NCBI RefSeq assembly: GCF_010389155.1
Contig: NC_057764.1
Location: 41,238,275-41,302,274, forward strand
Origin: Erigeron canadensis
Lineage: Eukaryota > Streptophyta > Magnoliopsida > Asterales > Asteraceae
DNA: 64,000 bases
Direction of reading: 5' to 3'
The stretch's first letter is position 1, and each line of letters opens with the position of its first letter. A model generated the notes under the pieces. It was not told the origin of the DNA, did no database searches, and saw only the letters and a program-made list of their open reading frames with translations. A program made the translations under genes and the position numbers. Below are positions 23,989 to 36,000 of the stretch, piece after piece.

Positions 23989-24652
23989 TCCCATTCTATT
24001 AACAGTATCATGGTTAGTTTTCTTTGATAATGGCAGAAGTATCATAGTTAGTTTGATACATTAAAAGTTATAGCCATGAGTTTATTCATTTTTATAATTT
24101 TTAATCAGTTCTTTGTGTTTAGATATCTAAAGATGAGTTCCTTTCTTTGTAATAGGCATATTCAATCCAGGTTACAAAGGTACCCGTTTTTACTATATTT
24201 GGGTTTTGGATAGTAGCATAATATAATCCTAATTATAATTACAAGACTAACTCAAGAAGCAAACATGGTATCCATTGATTAGATTTTAAGAGTATGACTA
24301 ACGAAAAACATGCAGGTTATTACATATCGGGCTGCATTCAAACACTTTATAATCATGTTTAAAGTTTAAAGTTTTATCTAATCCAACCATCTACATACAT
24401 ATAGTTGGTACAAAACTTGCCATAAAGTGATCGAGGATACTGGCGAAGGCCAACAATGAGTACAAACGAAATGATGCAAGGGACCCCGACAACTCCAACA
24501 CCAACACCAACACCAACAGGTGGCGAATGGGTATATTTACATTCTTATTATCTCCAGGATTGTTTTTTGGATACTTTCTTTTGAATTAATAAGACTATTT
24601 AGCTTGCATATACTTAAACTTTGAGAATAATCTAATCTTTATAATAACGTAA
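23989..24652. other. Intergenic DNA with one GC-richer open segment
   Basis: Mostly featureless and AT-rich. At about 24391-24533 the minus strand stays open for over 50 codons, encoding GVPCIISFVLIVGLRQYPRS, a hydrophobic membrane-like stretch after a Gly-Val run. It has no start, splice partners or recognised family. It might be a captured exon fragment. Confidence 0.3.
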
Positions 24653-24684
24653 ACCCGTGTATTTGATACGGGTCTAAAATCTAG
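24653..24684 (+). mobile_element. Helitron 3' terminus
   Basis: The hairpin ACCCGTGTATTTGATACGGGT is followed by CTAAAATCTAG and T. The next Helitron begins immediately after it. Confidence 0.6.
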
Positions 24685-24685
24685 T

Positions 24686-25424
24686 ATATAATAAAAGGCA
24701 ACTGACCAAACTTCAATTAACCAATCAAAACTTTCAATTTCTTCAATTTATGAAATTAAACATGTGATTTAATTCAATTAATTAAATTTAGCTTATGTTT
24801 GTCGACCAAAACAATTTTCTGTAGATAATTACAATAGAGATAAATACAATTATTATATAAGTTATTATAACTTTAGATAAATACAACTATCGAATATGTT
24901 CTATTTTTTAGGAATACGATCTACATTAATTTAATTTTATATATCTATACAACTAATAAAATAATAAGAATCTTAGCTTTATAAAGTCATCCAACTCAAC
25001 TTAAAAATATTTTTAGACTTTGCCACGTAAGAATTTTCTTACATGTCGCTTCCATATTTTTTTCGAATATTTATATACAATATAGTTAAATAATAATATA
25101 AATATATTTTAGAAATATTTTTAGACTTTGCCACTAGGAATTTGCTACATTATCGATTTACATTTGATTTATTTTTACACAAATGGTGTTGTTGATGATA
25201 TCAAAATATCTTAGGGTAAATGTTCTCAAAAGAAGTGTTTAATAACTACGGTAGGTTGAGTGATTGTAATATTGACATGTCAGAAAAGTCAAGAGGTGAC
25301 CAGAATTTAACCATGAACTATAACATAATTAATTTCCACATAATAAACTTATAGAATACCTATTTACTAATGTATAAAATAACCTTTATAACTAGCCGCG
25401 CATCGCGCGGGGTAAAATACCTAG
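24686..25424 (+). mobile_element. Non-autonomous Helitron, about 740 bp
   Basis: The 5' part is AATAAAAGGCAACTGACC with TCAATTAACCAATCAAAACT. The 3' end has the stem CCGCGCATCGCGCGG then GGTAAAATACCTAG and T. Its 3' end closely matches the terminus at 9947. There is no coding sequence. Confidence 0.65.
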
Positions 25425-26051
25425 TATATATATATATATATATTCTAGATTCAGGGACCAACGGATTTTTTTAAAAAAACCTTGATAATTCTTAAGTTAT
25501 GAGAACAAAAAAGCAATTTTTACTCTTATCTTACAAAATTATAAATCCCACAAAAAAACCTCACAGTTATTGTTACTATATTCTTCTTTCATAATCGTGG
25601 CTAATGAAAAGAAAGTAACAGATTAGTTATAACATATAACTTCCAATTAAGGAATTTGATATAACCAATTAATAAGCAGGTTGTGTTTTCAAATGTGTGA
25701 TAGATGTTTTCTTGTGCTATTTTAATTATTATCTTTTTTAATGTATAATAAACAATTATTGTTCTGCTCTAATTATTCAATTTATGTATAAGTTAATATA
25801 TTCATAGGAAAATCGCAAGTCTCCAATTGCATGTATGAAGCAAAGCTTTATATCAATGAAAACATCATCCCAATATTTGAATTCCAAGTAATGCAAAAGA
25901 TGAAAGAAAACATGTGAATCATTTACCATTTAATTTAGCATCGTATTTACATTTGAGTTTTTAAAGTTTTTTAAAATATACTTTTTGCATTTTAACATAT
26001 AAATATATTTTTCTTGCATATATTATTTCTTATATTGACCATTTAATAACC

Positions 26052-26080
26052 CGTGTATTTAACACGGGACTAAAATCTAA
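26052..26080 (+). mobile_element. Helitron 3' terminus, CTAA type
   Basis: The hairpin CCCGTGTATTTAACACGGG is followed by ACTAAAATCTAA and T. It is a sister of the terminus at 24684. The 5' end was not located in 25425-26050, which is otherwise AT-rich and without a recognised gene. Confidence 0.55.
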
Positions 26081-26507
26081 TATATATATATATATATATA
26101 TATAACAGATAAAATTAAAATTAATTAAATAGCAAACTTACATTTAATCAATAAATAAATTAATTTAATATAGGTACGTAGTTGTTCTTCTTCATTGCCT
26201 GATAAGCTAACAGTACATTATTGGTTTCTTTAAATTGAGATACAATTTGTTTGATGTATTTGGAATCATCATATATATATATATATACAAGTTATTTTAG
26301 CACCAATTTTAGGATATGTGTTTTTTGTAACTTACATACCACCATGATCATCTCCGACCACCACCATGATTTTTCGGCCACCGTGTCGCCGGAAAATCAT
26401 GTGTAGCCGGAAAATCATGTGTAAGTTAAATTACACATGTGAGAACAGTTTTATATATATATATATACAATTTGTTGATGTATTTGGAATCATTATATAT
26501 ATATATA

Positions 26508-26871
26508 GGGAGACAATCAAAAGAACAGTTTTAAAATGAGAACGGTGAGAACACCTTAAAATCATCATTTTGATGCATTAAAAGTCCATAAAACTAACAT
26601 AGTGCATAACTAATTATCATTATTTAAGTGTTTAACAACACATTGATTCATCAAAATCGAAAAAATCATGTTTTTTGTTGGATGCATCATTTTGATTAAT
26701 ATGCATCCAAGATGGATGCACAAAACAAAAAACATGATTATTTCGATTTTGATGGATCAATGTGTTGTTAAACACTTAAATAATGATAATTAGTTATGCA
26801 ATATGTTAGTTTTATGGACTTTTAATGCATCAAAATGATGTTTTTAAGGTGTTCTCACCGTTCTTATTTTA
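26508..26871. mobile_element. Hairpin MITE family A, copy 3
   Basis: Inverted-repeat element. GTTTTAAAATGAGAACGGTG on the left is mirrored by CACCGTTCTTATTTTA on the right. The inner arms TAACAACACATTGATTCATC and GATGGATCAATGTGTTGTTA are nearly perfect complements, so a transcript would form a long hairpin. Confidence 0.75.
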
Positions 26872-26919
26872 TATTATATATATATATATATAGTTGTTTT
26901 ATTTTACCTAAAACCTATA

Positions 26920-27180
26920 TCTATACTCCTTATTAAAAATTATGTAGGGGTGTTAAAAAGTTTACAAATATGGGACATGCGATTTTACCCTTTTACCCTT
27001 TTCCTTAAAACAAAACACAAATATGTCTATTCTCTTTATCTCTCTAACAAAAGAATGTACCAAAACAACACACACTCTCTTAATTTCCGTCAATAACCAC
27101 CGCTGTTGTCCAACATCACCAACACCCCGGCCACCTCCGTCTACGATATCCGCCGCTACGCGCGGGTACCATGCTCGTAT
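26920..27180 (+). mobile_element. Short Helitron-like element (GCGCGG family)
   Basis: Begins TCTATACTCCTTATTAAAAA and ends CCGCCGCTACGCGCGGGTAC then CATGCTCGTAT. It is about 260 bp, with no gene. It is one of six members of this family in the window. Confidence 0.6.
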
Positions 27181-27859
27181 ATATATATATATATTTTGTA
27201 CGATTGAGTGAAATGTAATATATTCCGTACGTACTACATAATGACAGGTTAACTTATTGTTATTAATTATCAATTACTATAAATGTATTGTCAATCAAGT
27301 TGATATATCCAAATGAAAGTTTAATGCTATATATATCATCGATCAGTTAATTAAACCCATTCTCTTAATTATGGACAATATATTTTTGTGTAACATATCA
27401 TCATCCGTGACCACTTGAAGATTTAATCATATATATTCATATATATAGAGATAAATCAGTACGCACCGCCCATCACATCGTTCTTGACATAATCTGGTCT
27501 TCCATTTTAATATATAAACCAATCACCGATCCCCTTTTTAACAATTTATTATAGATGTAGCTAGCAACTTAATCTCACAAAACACAAACAAATGAGCGTT
27601 TTAATCATGAATCCTATAAGTTATAAACTGGAGCGAACCCCTTAATCACCAGTATCGCATTGTTAGTAATATATACATACCAGTTAAACATCTCCACCCA
27701 ATACTTAACACTTGAGCAAAATACCTAAATATTTATCAATCATGCTTCCAAGCAAGGTAAAACCTGTGTCGACACTTAAACGCCATTATATGGTGACGAC
27801 CAGAATTTGTAGGTGGTGGCTCGCCACTTGAGCTAACTCAAGTGGTTAGTTATGCATCC

Positions 27860-27862
<3 letters not shown>
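27181..27862. other. Intergenic DNA, nothing recognised
   Basis: AT-rich; no supported gene. It ends at a TA microsatellite at 27863-27899. Confidence 0.35.

Positions 27863-27899
<37 letters not shown>
27863..27899. repeat. TA microsatellite
   Basis: An uninterrupted run of about 18 TA units, next to the terminus of a family A hairpin element. Confidence 0.85.
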
Positions 27900-27902
<3 letters not shown>

Positions 27903-27929
27903 AATCAAATAAGAACAGTTTTAAAATAA

Positions 27930-28270
27930 TAACTTTGTTGTTTCATTGAATTAAAACTTGAAACTACTACCAATCTACTCAAAAAATTGATCCCGTACAA
28001 ACCCTAGCAAAAAGATGTTGAAAATAAAGTTTGCCGGAAAAAATGGTGATTCACCGGAAAAATTTAAATATCGATAACTATGTTGTTTCTTCGATTTAAG
28101 ACTTGAAACTACCACCAATCGACTCAAAAATTGATCATGCACAAACCCTAGCCAAAAGATGTTGAAAATAAAGTTCGCCGAAAAAAATGGTGATTCGCCG
28201 GAAAAATTAAAATCGCGATAACTTTGTTGTTTTTTCGAATTAAGACTTAAAACTACCACCAATCGAATTG
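27930..28270. repeat. Tandem repeat, ~144-bp unit, 2.3 copies
   Basis: Units begin at 27930, 28075 and 28219 (the last partial). Shared words include CAAACCCTAGC, AAAAGATGTTGAAAATAAAG and AATGGTGATTC. The period is about 48 codons, so one minus-strand frame stays open through two units and encodes repeated FNFSGESPFF...ANFIFNIF blocks. A family A terminus (AGAACAGTTTTAAAATAA) is fused to its left edge. Confidence 0.75.
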
Positions 28271-28527
28271 TTTTTTGTTTGATGTTCATGTTGATGATAA
28301 CGCCTGGAATCTGGAAACAAAGGTGGCAATTTTTTTTAATAAAAAGGGAACAAAATTGAAAGTGGTAACCTATAACTTGTTTCTTAGCCGGTTATTTACA
28401 TTGCACAACCCAAAAAATAAAATTAGTTACACTAGATAGCTAGTTGAGTAAATTGGTACATTACGTAGCCTTTTGGTCATAGTTGGTTACACTCCCATGC
28501 CTTTATCCCATATTATATATATATATA

Positions 28528-28700
28528 AGGGAAAGGAATATGAGGTTGTTAGGCACATAAGTTGGGTGAAAAACTCTCACATACCTTTTTTTAAACCATA
28601 AAAATCATGAGGGACAAGTATTTATTCAAAATATTAAGATATTGATATGTGAGGAGTTTTTCACCCAAGTTGGGTGCATAACAGTCCATACTCACTTTTC
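28528..28700. mobile_element. MITE family B, copy 1
   Basis: A short inverted-repeat element. GGAATATGAGGTTGTTAGGC at the left is mirrored by GTGCATAACAGTCCATACTC at the right, with GTTGGGTGAAAAACTCTCAC inside. It is flanked by TA runs on both sides and has no coding capacity. Confidence 0.65.
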
Positions 28701-28713
28701 TATATATATATAT

Positions 28714-28779
28714 ACTCCGGTGAGAAAAGTTAAAAATAAGAATGGTGAGAACAAGACTGTTCTTATTTGATTGTTCCCA
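28714..28779. mobile_element. Miniature deletion derivative of hairpin MITE family A
   Basis: Only about 66 bp, but it retains both family A termini: ACTCCGGTGAGAAAAGTTAA and AAGACTGTTCTTATTTGATT with TGTTCCC at the end. It is wedged between two family B MITEs and TA runs. Confidence 0.55.
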
Positions 28780-28800
28780 TATATATATATATATATATAT

Positions 28801-28990
28801 AAGGAAAAGTTAATATGGGGTTGTTCCCCATCTGAGTTTAGATGGGGAATCCCTCACATACAAATATTTTAATATTTATTTGAATTTTAAATAAACACAT
28901 GTCACCCATGATTTTTATGATTATAAAACCAAATGTGAGTGGTATCCACTCTAAGCTTAGATGGAGGACAACCCCATACTCACTTTCCCT
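28801..28990. mobile_element. MITE family B, copy 2
   Basis: AATATGGGGTTGTTCCCCAT at the left is mirrored by ACAACCCCATACTCACTTTC at the right. ATCTAAGCTTAGAG-type words sit near each end. Same size class and TA-rich target as the copies at 28528 and 45014. Confidence 0.65.
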
Positions 28991-29040
28991 ATATGTATAT
29001 TATGGTTGTTATTGCCACCACTACTAAACATGATGCATGC

Positions 29041-29195
29041 AGCAACATCTGGTCTGATGGTCTTGTCATGAGACCCAACCCGTAACGCGGTTTTAATAAT
29101 GGGGTTGATGACCCATTAGTAAGTCTTTAACTTTGGGAGAATCCACGTAGGTTCTAGTCTCACTTTAGGGGTATGATAGAATGTCGTTAAAAAAA
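29041..29195 (+). mobile_element. SINE
   Basis: A-box-like TGGTCTGATGGTCTTG near 29051-29066 and B-box-like TAGGTTCTAGTCTCAC near 29147-29162, with an A-rich tail (TTAAAAAAAATAAG) near 29185. This is the layout of a tRNA-derived plant SINE. Confidence 0.55.
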
Positions 29196-30068
29196 ATAAG
29201 TTATCACTTAATTTTTTTTATTTATTAAGATTTAAGACCATTATGGATTGATTTGTTTCTACTTTAATGATACTAAAATTAGCATCGCAACACATGTTCA
29301 AAAACTTTCAAAAACCGAAAGTCTAAAAAAATACAGCTTAAACATTTCATAGACATTAATGAGATTTAAATTATACCTTTCTAAGATGAAAAAGATTTTA
29401 TATTTTATAAAGAATTTCACTTTAATTGTTGGTCATGCCCAAATATCTAAAAAAATCACTTGAACCCGTACTTTTGACCAACAACAGCCCAACTACTAAG
29501 ACCATTTGTAAAGGTAGGTGATAAAGGTAGGTATAGAGTAAAGATGAAAAGAGTGAATGGTTAAAGGGTGTAGATGATGAGTATAGATGAAAAGAAGAAG
29601 GTGATTGTGATCACCTTGTTAAAAAGAAAAATTGTGGGATATTTTTTTATTTATATATATTTTTTCTTATTTTCTTTTATTTTAATTAGATATAGAGTAA
29701 AAGATTGTAGGGTATTGTGTTTTTAATTAAATAATAGTGAGGACCAAATGATAAGTGAATAGTTAAGGGGAAAAATAAAAGGTGAAAAAAATAAAAATGT
29801 GATGTTAATGTGGCAGAAAAAAATATAAGTGAAAGGGTAAACGGTTAAGAATTGTCTAACATCCATCCCCACAACCAACCAGCCAAGGGTTCAAATTCAA
29901 CCATGTATTAAACGAATCATCAAAATCAAAAAGCTACATTAAAAAGTGAAATGACCGAAACTTTTACTAATTTATGTGTCCAGTATCCACAAATCTTTTA
30001 ATGTGAGTTCCCACTGTGAAAAGAAACAAACTGTTGAATTAAATTTTGTTGTGCAAATGGGTCTACTA
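29196..30068. other. Intergenic DNA and 3' flank of RPN13
   Basis: No gene recognised. The last ~150 bases before 30069 probably hold the RPN13 3' untranslated region and polyadenylation site. Confidence 0.4.
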
Positions 30069-33000
30069 CTATTTATCTTCATCCATTCGATCAGTTTGAT
30101 TACACGTCTGAGATCTTGAATCGCCACCATCTTGCATCGTCTCGTCGGATATAGATGTTTTAGCAACAGAGTCTTCAAGAGCCTCAAGAAAAGATAGGAC
30201 CGTGAACTTGTCTGTAGAGAAAATTTGTTATGACCTCAATGCTCAAATACAGATCCAACAAATCAAACTGCACCATGGCTAGATTTTTTATCTAGAAGAG
30301 ATGCTTTGACACATTAACTTCTATAATATTTTATATATATACTATATTATAAAGCATATCTTTCATGTTTACATTTTAAGTTTCAACATTTACTTTCCTA
30401 AAAAGCCCATATTTCAATTCTATATTTACCTAACACCCTTTCTCTCTCCTCAAATCTCAACCAATCATTTGTTTTCTCTCAATCATTTATTCCTACAATT
30501 CATTCAAAATCTTTTATCTCAAAAACCGTACATCGATAAATTATAAAAACTATATGGGTGTTCTTAAAATTTCATGCTCTTTGATTAGAGATGTCATTCG
30601 ATATACTTTCGACGAATTTTTAAATCCGAGAGCGGAGCCCGTACGGCTAAGGCATTTGGCTATCACACTCTATGACCTATCACCCCCATCATATCACCGC
30701 CGCAACGCGCGGGTACTTGCTCTCGTACTTTATAAAGAGAATAAGGATTAAGAAATTAAGCATTTTTTTCTTCCCAAAATACCCCTACTTAACGTAAAAC
30801 CATTATATACCCTCATTTCCTCCATTACCTTTAATCATTACACACTCTCATCGATCTTCAATCACCCTTTGCCGCCGCCCTCCTTCTCCACCGCCTCCCT
30901 CGATCTCCACCACCGCCTCTTTTTTATATTGTCTTTACCTTCTAGCCGCCACAACGCGTGGGCACTATGTTCGTATATAAATAACTATGTTGGTCTTGTT
31001 TTTATCTATAAGGGTAAAACAATAATAAAACTAGGAAAAGGTCAAAAATATCCTTTTACTGCACCAAACCTAACAAAGCTAGATTATTATTGTAATAACA
31101 TAATTCTTGAAACCATATTTGAAACAATAACTTCTCATAATCAAAAATGTGGTCAGATAGCATTTTGGTTCGATCTGACCCGAACAAAAACTTCACTAAA
31201 ATACCAGAACCCCCACACCCATTTTACCAGTTCTAGAAAAGATTTTCAAAATGCTACCATTAATCTGTTCTAGAAAAGGGGACCTTGAAGTGCTTACATT
31301 TAGTTGGGTCAACTCCGAATTGAGTCAGATCTATTTGACCGGTCTTCAGTACCTGCACCGAGGTTAACAAATAATTTAAGATATCAGTGGTAAAAACATC
31401 CGGGTAAGACAGAAATAATAAGATGGCATGCGAATCCTTACGTAGGTGAAAGAATCAACTTGTTGGCGGAAAGGAGGGCTCTGCAGTAACTCCATTAGTT
31501 CCTCTCGAGTCCATTCACCCTGCAGTCCCGTAAGGTAATTTTAAGGCTATCTGAACGATGTATTTAGTGATTCCTATAAACTAAAGGTAGAAGCTCGCCA
31601 ATTCAAACACCTTTACGTAGGAATTAGTCGATTTGAGTGATGTTCTTCAAGAGTCAAATCAAGACCCAGTTTGTGAGTATGGAAATGAAAGAATGATTTT
31701 CATTCATGATTAAAAAGTTCAGATTAATGGGTTTCAGGTTGAAACATAAGTATTATATATTTAAATCCACAACATTAGGCCACGTTTAAACTCAATAAGA
31801 GTGGTGAGTTTTAAACTCATAAACCATCTTCAAGGTGACCTAGTGGTAGTGAACCCCAAAAACTCGGAAGAGACGGGAATTCGACCCTCCTAGGGTAAAC
31901 ATCTTGGGACGGACAAGAATAGCCCAGGAACGGCAACGGAAATACGATTAGGGCGTGTATATCAGAGCCAAAATCTAAATTCTCCCTGGATAGCCTGAAC
32001 GGATACCTCCCCATTTACCCCACATACCCATAGTGATTCATAATTTAAAACCAAACATCCCACTTAGCTAAAGATGGAACAGGTCAAATGAGCTTAAAGT
32101 TTCAATAACTCCCTAACTTTAGTACATGCAGCCTCTTAAATTATTTTATTCACTATTGTAATAAAAAAAATTTGGTGCTAAATGGTAACCATGAGTCATG
32201 ATTGTTTATTACGAGTATTTTATATTTAATAAAAAAAGTACTAGGGTCAACCCAACGCAGGCTCAACCTGTTTTTACTTGTTACCAACCCTCCCATCCTA
32301 CATTTCCTCTAAATCTGGTAGCCTTCAAAATACCTCAGGTAGATGGGATGCTACTTGCTCCAGTGACAATGTCTCCATCAATGGCAATAGAAGTTCAGGC
32401 CTTAGGATATCACCCAATCCTAAACCTACAGCAATAACTAATAAATCAGAATCAACTAAAAATAACTTAAGCTCTCATTATCACAAAAAAATGCAAAACT
32501 TTCTTCATACATTGTCCAAAGCAATGCAACATTTCCTCCCTTTTTGGTAAGTTTTCAATCCAAATTACTTTTTTGAATATTTATATTTTTCTTTGGCGAA
32601 AAGCCTTACTATCTGTACTTAGGAATCATTGCTTCATATTTGTAGATGTCTGATTAGTAGTATAATATTTTTATTCCTCAAAATCTCTTCATTAATAGTT
32701 CATTGTTAAATTTGTTGTAGTAATATAAGCTCTTGTAAGGAATTACATTTAATGTATGTATTACCTACTAACAAGATATACTGGGAAAGAGCATGTGCAT
32801 GTCAGCCCAACCCAGCCAATTTCAACTGGTAAGAAAATCACCCATTATGCACGCTATACACAGATACTACTACATCATAACAAAAACTGAAGTATTACCT
32901 CCATCAGGATCTGCAGCCTCACCTGGGTATTATCATGGTCAAAGATCAGTTCATAATGATAACTATTAACAAATGAAAACTAAGGTTCATGTAAAGCAAT

Positions 33001-36000
33001 TCTATGACATGCCTGAGGGTCCAATATTACTTAAAATTCTTTGAAGATCTGCCAATTTAACAGGTCCTGAGGAAGAGACATCACTAATTACTTCTGCACC
33101 CATACTTGTTCCAACTAAATCTCCAGCACTGTTAACAGATAATGTCAATGTATTAGCTAAAGCCAATTGCCAATAACTTATTGCAATGAAGCCAAGACAT
33201 CTGGAATATATTTGTTACATCTGTAAATGATATGTTAGGACCTCAGCTTCTAGTTCCAAGAGCACTTTCATCTATTTCACTTGGTAAATGATGTCACAAA
33301 CCATTCTGACAATTTTCAAAGCTACACTTACCTATCTGCATATCGTTGACATAACAAATAACATAACTAATGCTATGAATTCTACTATACTAGACTGCCC
33401 TATGTTGTCAAACTATTCAGAAATACTAAACACTTAACATGAGAAATGTGCATGGTCTACTGTTCATACGATGGAAAGATCAACGAGTACTGCTCATATC
33501 AACAGAACGCTAGTCCTTCATTTAAATGTATTAATTATTTGATATGGCTATGCACCTCTAATCAGTTTCACGCGCATCTTTTACAGCCGTCTGACAAGGT
33601 AAAGTGCAACAGCATGAATGTCAAAATTGCCTCCATTTTTAACTCCAGATGTTCGGGTTGAGATAACACCACCAAAAATATACGCATATATAAAGAGTTC
33701 ATTTCCTTTGCAACATATTAAAACTGAGTTGTCTCCATCCATAAGGTGTATCTCAAACTTAATAAAGTAACTAATTTATTAATGAGCATGTGCTATATTT
33801 TTTTAAGTAAATTGTGAAAAGCGACTCTGATTGTACAAATAAATATAGAGAGATGTAATGTAAAGCGAGTTTATTAATGCAAGGCTAGTTAAGACCTTGT
33901 ACATATATTCCATACTGTGTGTCTATTCTCCAATTCATTTTTGTCTGTCTTGTACGCCTTTAGTTCTTTATCTTTAATTAACATATAAATATCAAGTAAT
34001 GATTAAACATGAGCTTCAATATACGCACATACCGTGATGAGATATCTTCACCAAGTGTTATATCTTCTTCTTCTTCTTCAGCAGGAAAATCTGCAACACA
34101 AAAGTTCACGTTAAATATGAGAAACACATTTCTATGCTCATACAAAGACAATAAACTAAATGTGGACATTAGACCAAAGAATCTTCTTCATGGAATCCTG
34201 GCCATGAAAGTAAAAGTACAACCCAAATATTAAAAGGCATCACAAAAAGGTAAATGAGTATTATGACATAGTAGTTCACTTTTTTTTGGAGCATCAGATA
34301 TCTAGAACTTTTTAAATGCTAAACAGCATGTAAAAGTAACAGAAAATATACTTTCAAATTTTAGAGTAATCTCAGTATCAAATGAAAAAGATATAACAAA
34401 TGATGTAGGTCTTCAATTAGTAAAACTTTGTTAACAAGACAGTAAAAGGCTAAAAGCTCCAGCTCTCTCCAACATAATGTAGGTCAAACCTTTACAATAG
34501 AAGTTATTTCCAATAATGTATTTATCTAAATGAACTAAATATAGCAGATACCTATAGGTTGATTCAGGTAAAGGTTGACTGACTTGCACAATTCTTCATC
34601 ATTGTCAGCATTGGGCTCCTGAATAAGATTTGAACATCTAGTTCAGTTTAAGATCAATCTAAAGTTGCTTAGCGAGAGCAAGATTTATATAACCTGCATC
34701 CAAAAAAAACATTTCCTGTCGTCTGTCTGAAACTTTAACAAGTAAACTCTTCCAGAAGCTTGACCAACCTAAATCAACCAAAAAAACAAGGTGAGCCATA
34801 TAAACCAAAAAAAATCAATAATCCAAGTAGGAAAAAGCTCATGTAACACCACCTTCTCAAAAACTGCCTCTTCGGGAAAAACAATCTGGTCCTATGTTTA
34901 CCTACGTTAAAGAAAAACCCAGTATACTCTAGCAACCTGGCCCGATAATGTGATATAACTTTTTCACAAACAACCATATTGGGTATCACTTAAATTAAAG
35001 ATTGCGGAACTTGCGACTCGGAGAGGAGTGAGTCACGAGTTTTTGGAACTGGGACTCATCCTGGCCAGTACCCAGATTGGGATATAAAATTAGAAAAACT
35101 TCAAACTTAAACATAATTGTTTAAAAACATTAACATAATACTTAAAATTTCTAAAAAATAAATATTAAATATTACTTGATAGATTAAGAAAGATATTAGT
35201 GGTAAACACAAACAATAACTCACTAATAAAACAAGAGTTAAAAGATGGGAGTGATAATCTGTCTGAAAGTTTATTTAAAAAAAAAAATTTAAGCCAAAAA
35301 AAAATTATAAAAATGGCCGTCTTTGACCCGACTTGGAGGAGATTTGCCAGCATTGACCCCAGTTTTAGACGTCGACAAGGTTTAAAGCTCGAGTCACCTT
35401 AAATCGACCAGTTTCATGATCGAGTCATGATGTGAGTCTGGGAACTCATCTGGGTTATACAACCTTGCTTAATTAAACCTTAAAGCTAAGAATCAACAAA
35501 ATTCAGGCAGATAGAAACGACATACAAAGCAATAATTAGGATACATCTTCAACGGTGTTATTACTCCGATCAAGCCACTGAATATGAACAAGTCCCTCTT
35601 CCCCCTGTAAACAGTCAGTACTTCAATAAATAAACTTAAGCAAACCTATAACACAAAGGTTAACGTTCCCACAAGAATACGATATAAGGTATGCAATAAC
35701 AAATAGATACAACTTAGATTCAATTAGTCATACTCTTCCAATGCGAACAAGTCCTTTCCGTGTATCAGGAATAACGCGAGTTCCTTCCATAAACATTTTA
35801 CCAGCACGAAACTCCAGCAAAACCTCCTATCACAACACAGTTAACAAATCAACATTGTACAATCTATATCCTTACCACTTAATAAATCATTTACCCAACC
35901 CATTCAACACTACCAATCACATTGTGCCACCTCGACCATCTTTTCCACCTCATACTTCTTTATATCCATATTACCACCACCCTCAAATCCTATCATAACC

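Larger units (their letters stand above)
30212..31297. other. Last intron of RPN13, containing two Helitron-like elements
   Basis: The intron separates exons 12 and 13 and is the longest of the gene. It carries elements at about 30335-30726 and 30741-30975. Open frames inside it on the plus strand are not genes. Confidence 0.75.

Noticed and set aside
30869..31273. 134-codon plus-strand frame
   Set aside because: It lies in the RPN13 last intron and partly in a Helitron-like element, with low-complexity Pro/His content and no family resemblance.
32198..32550. Two overlapping plus-strand frames
   Set aside because: They are shadows opposite RPN13 exon 10 (DEUBAD) and its introns.
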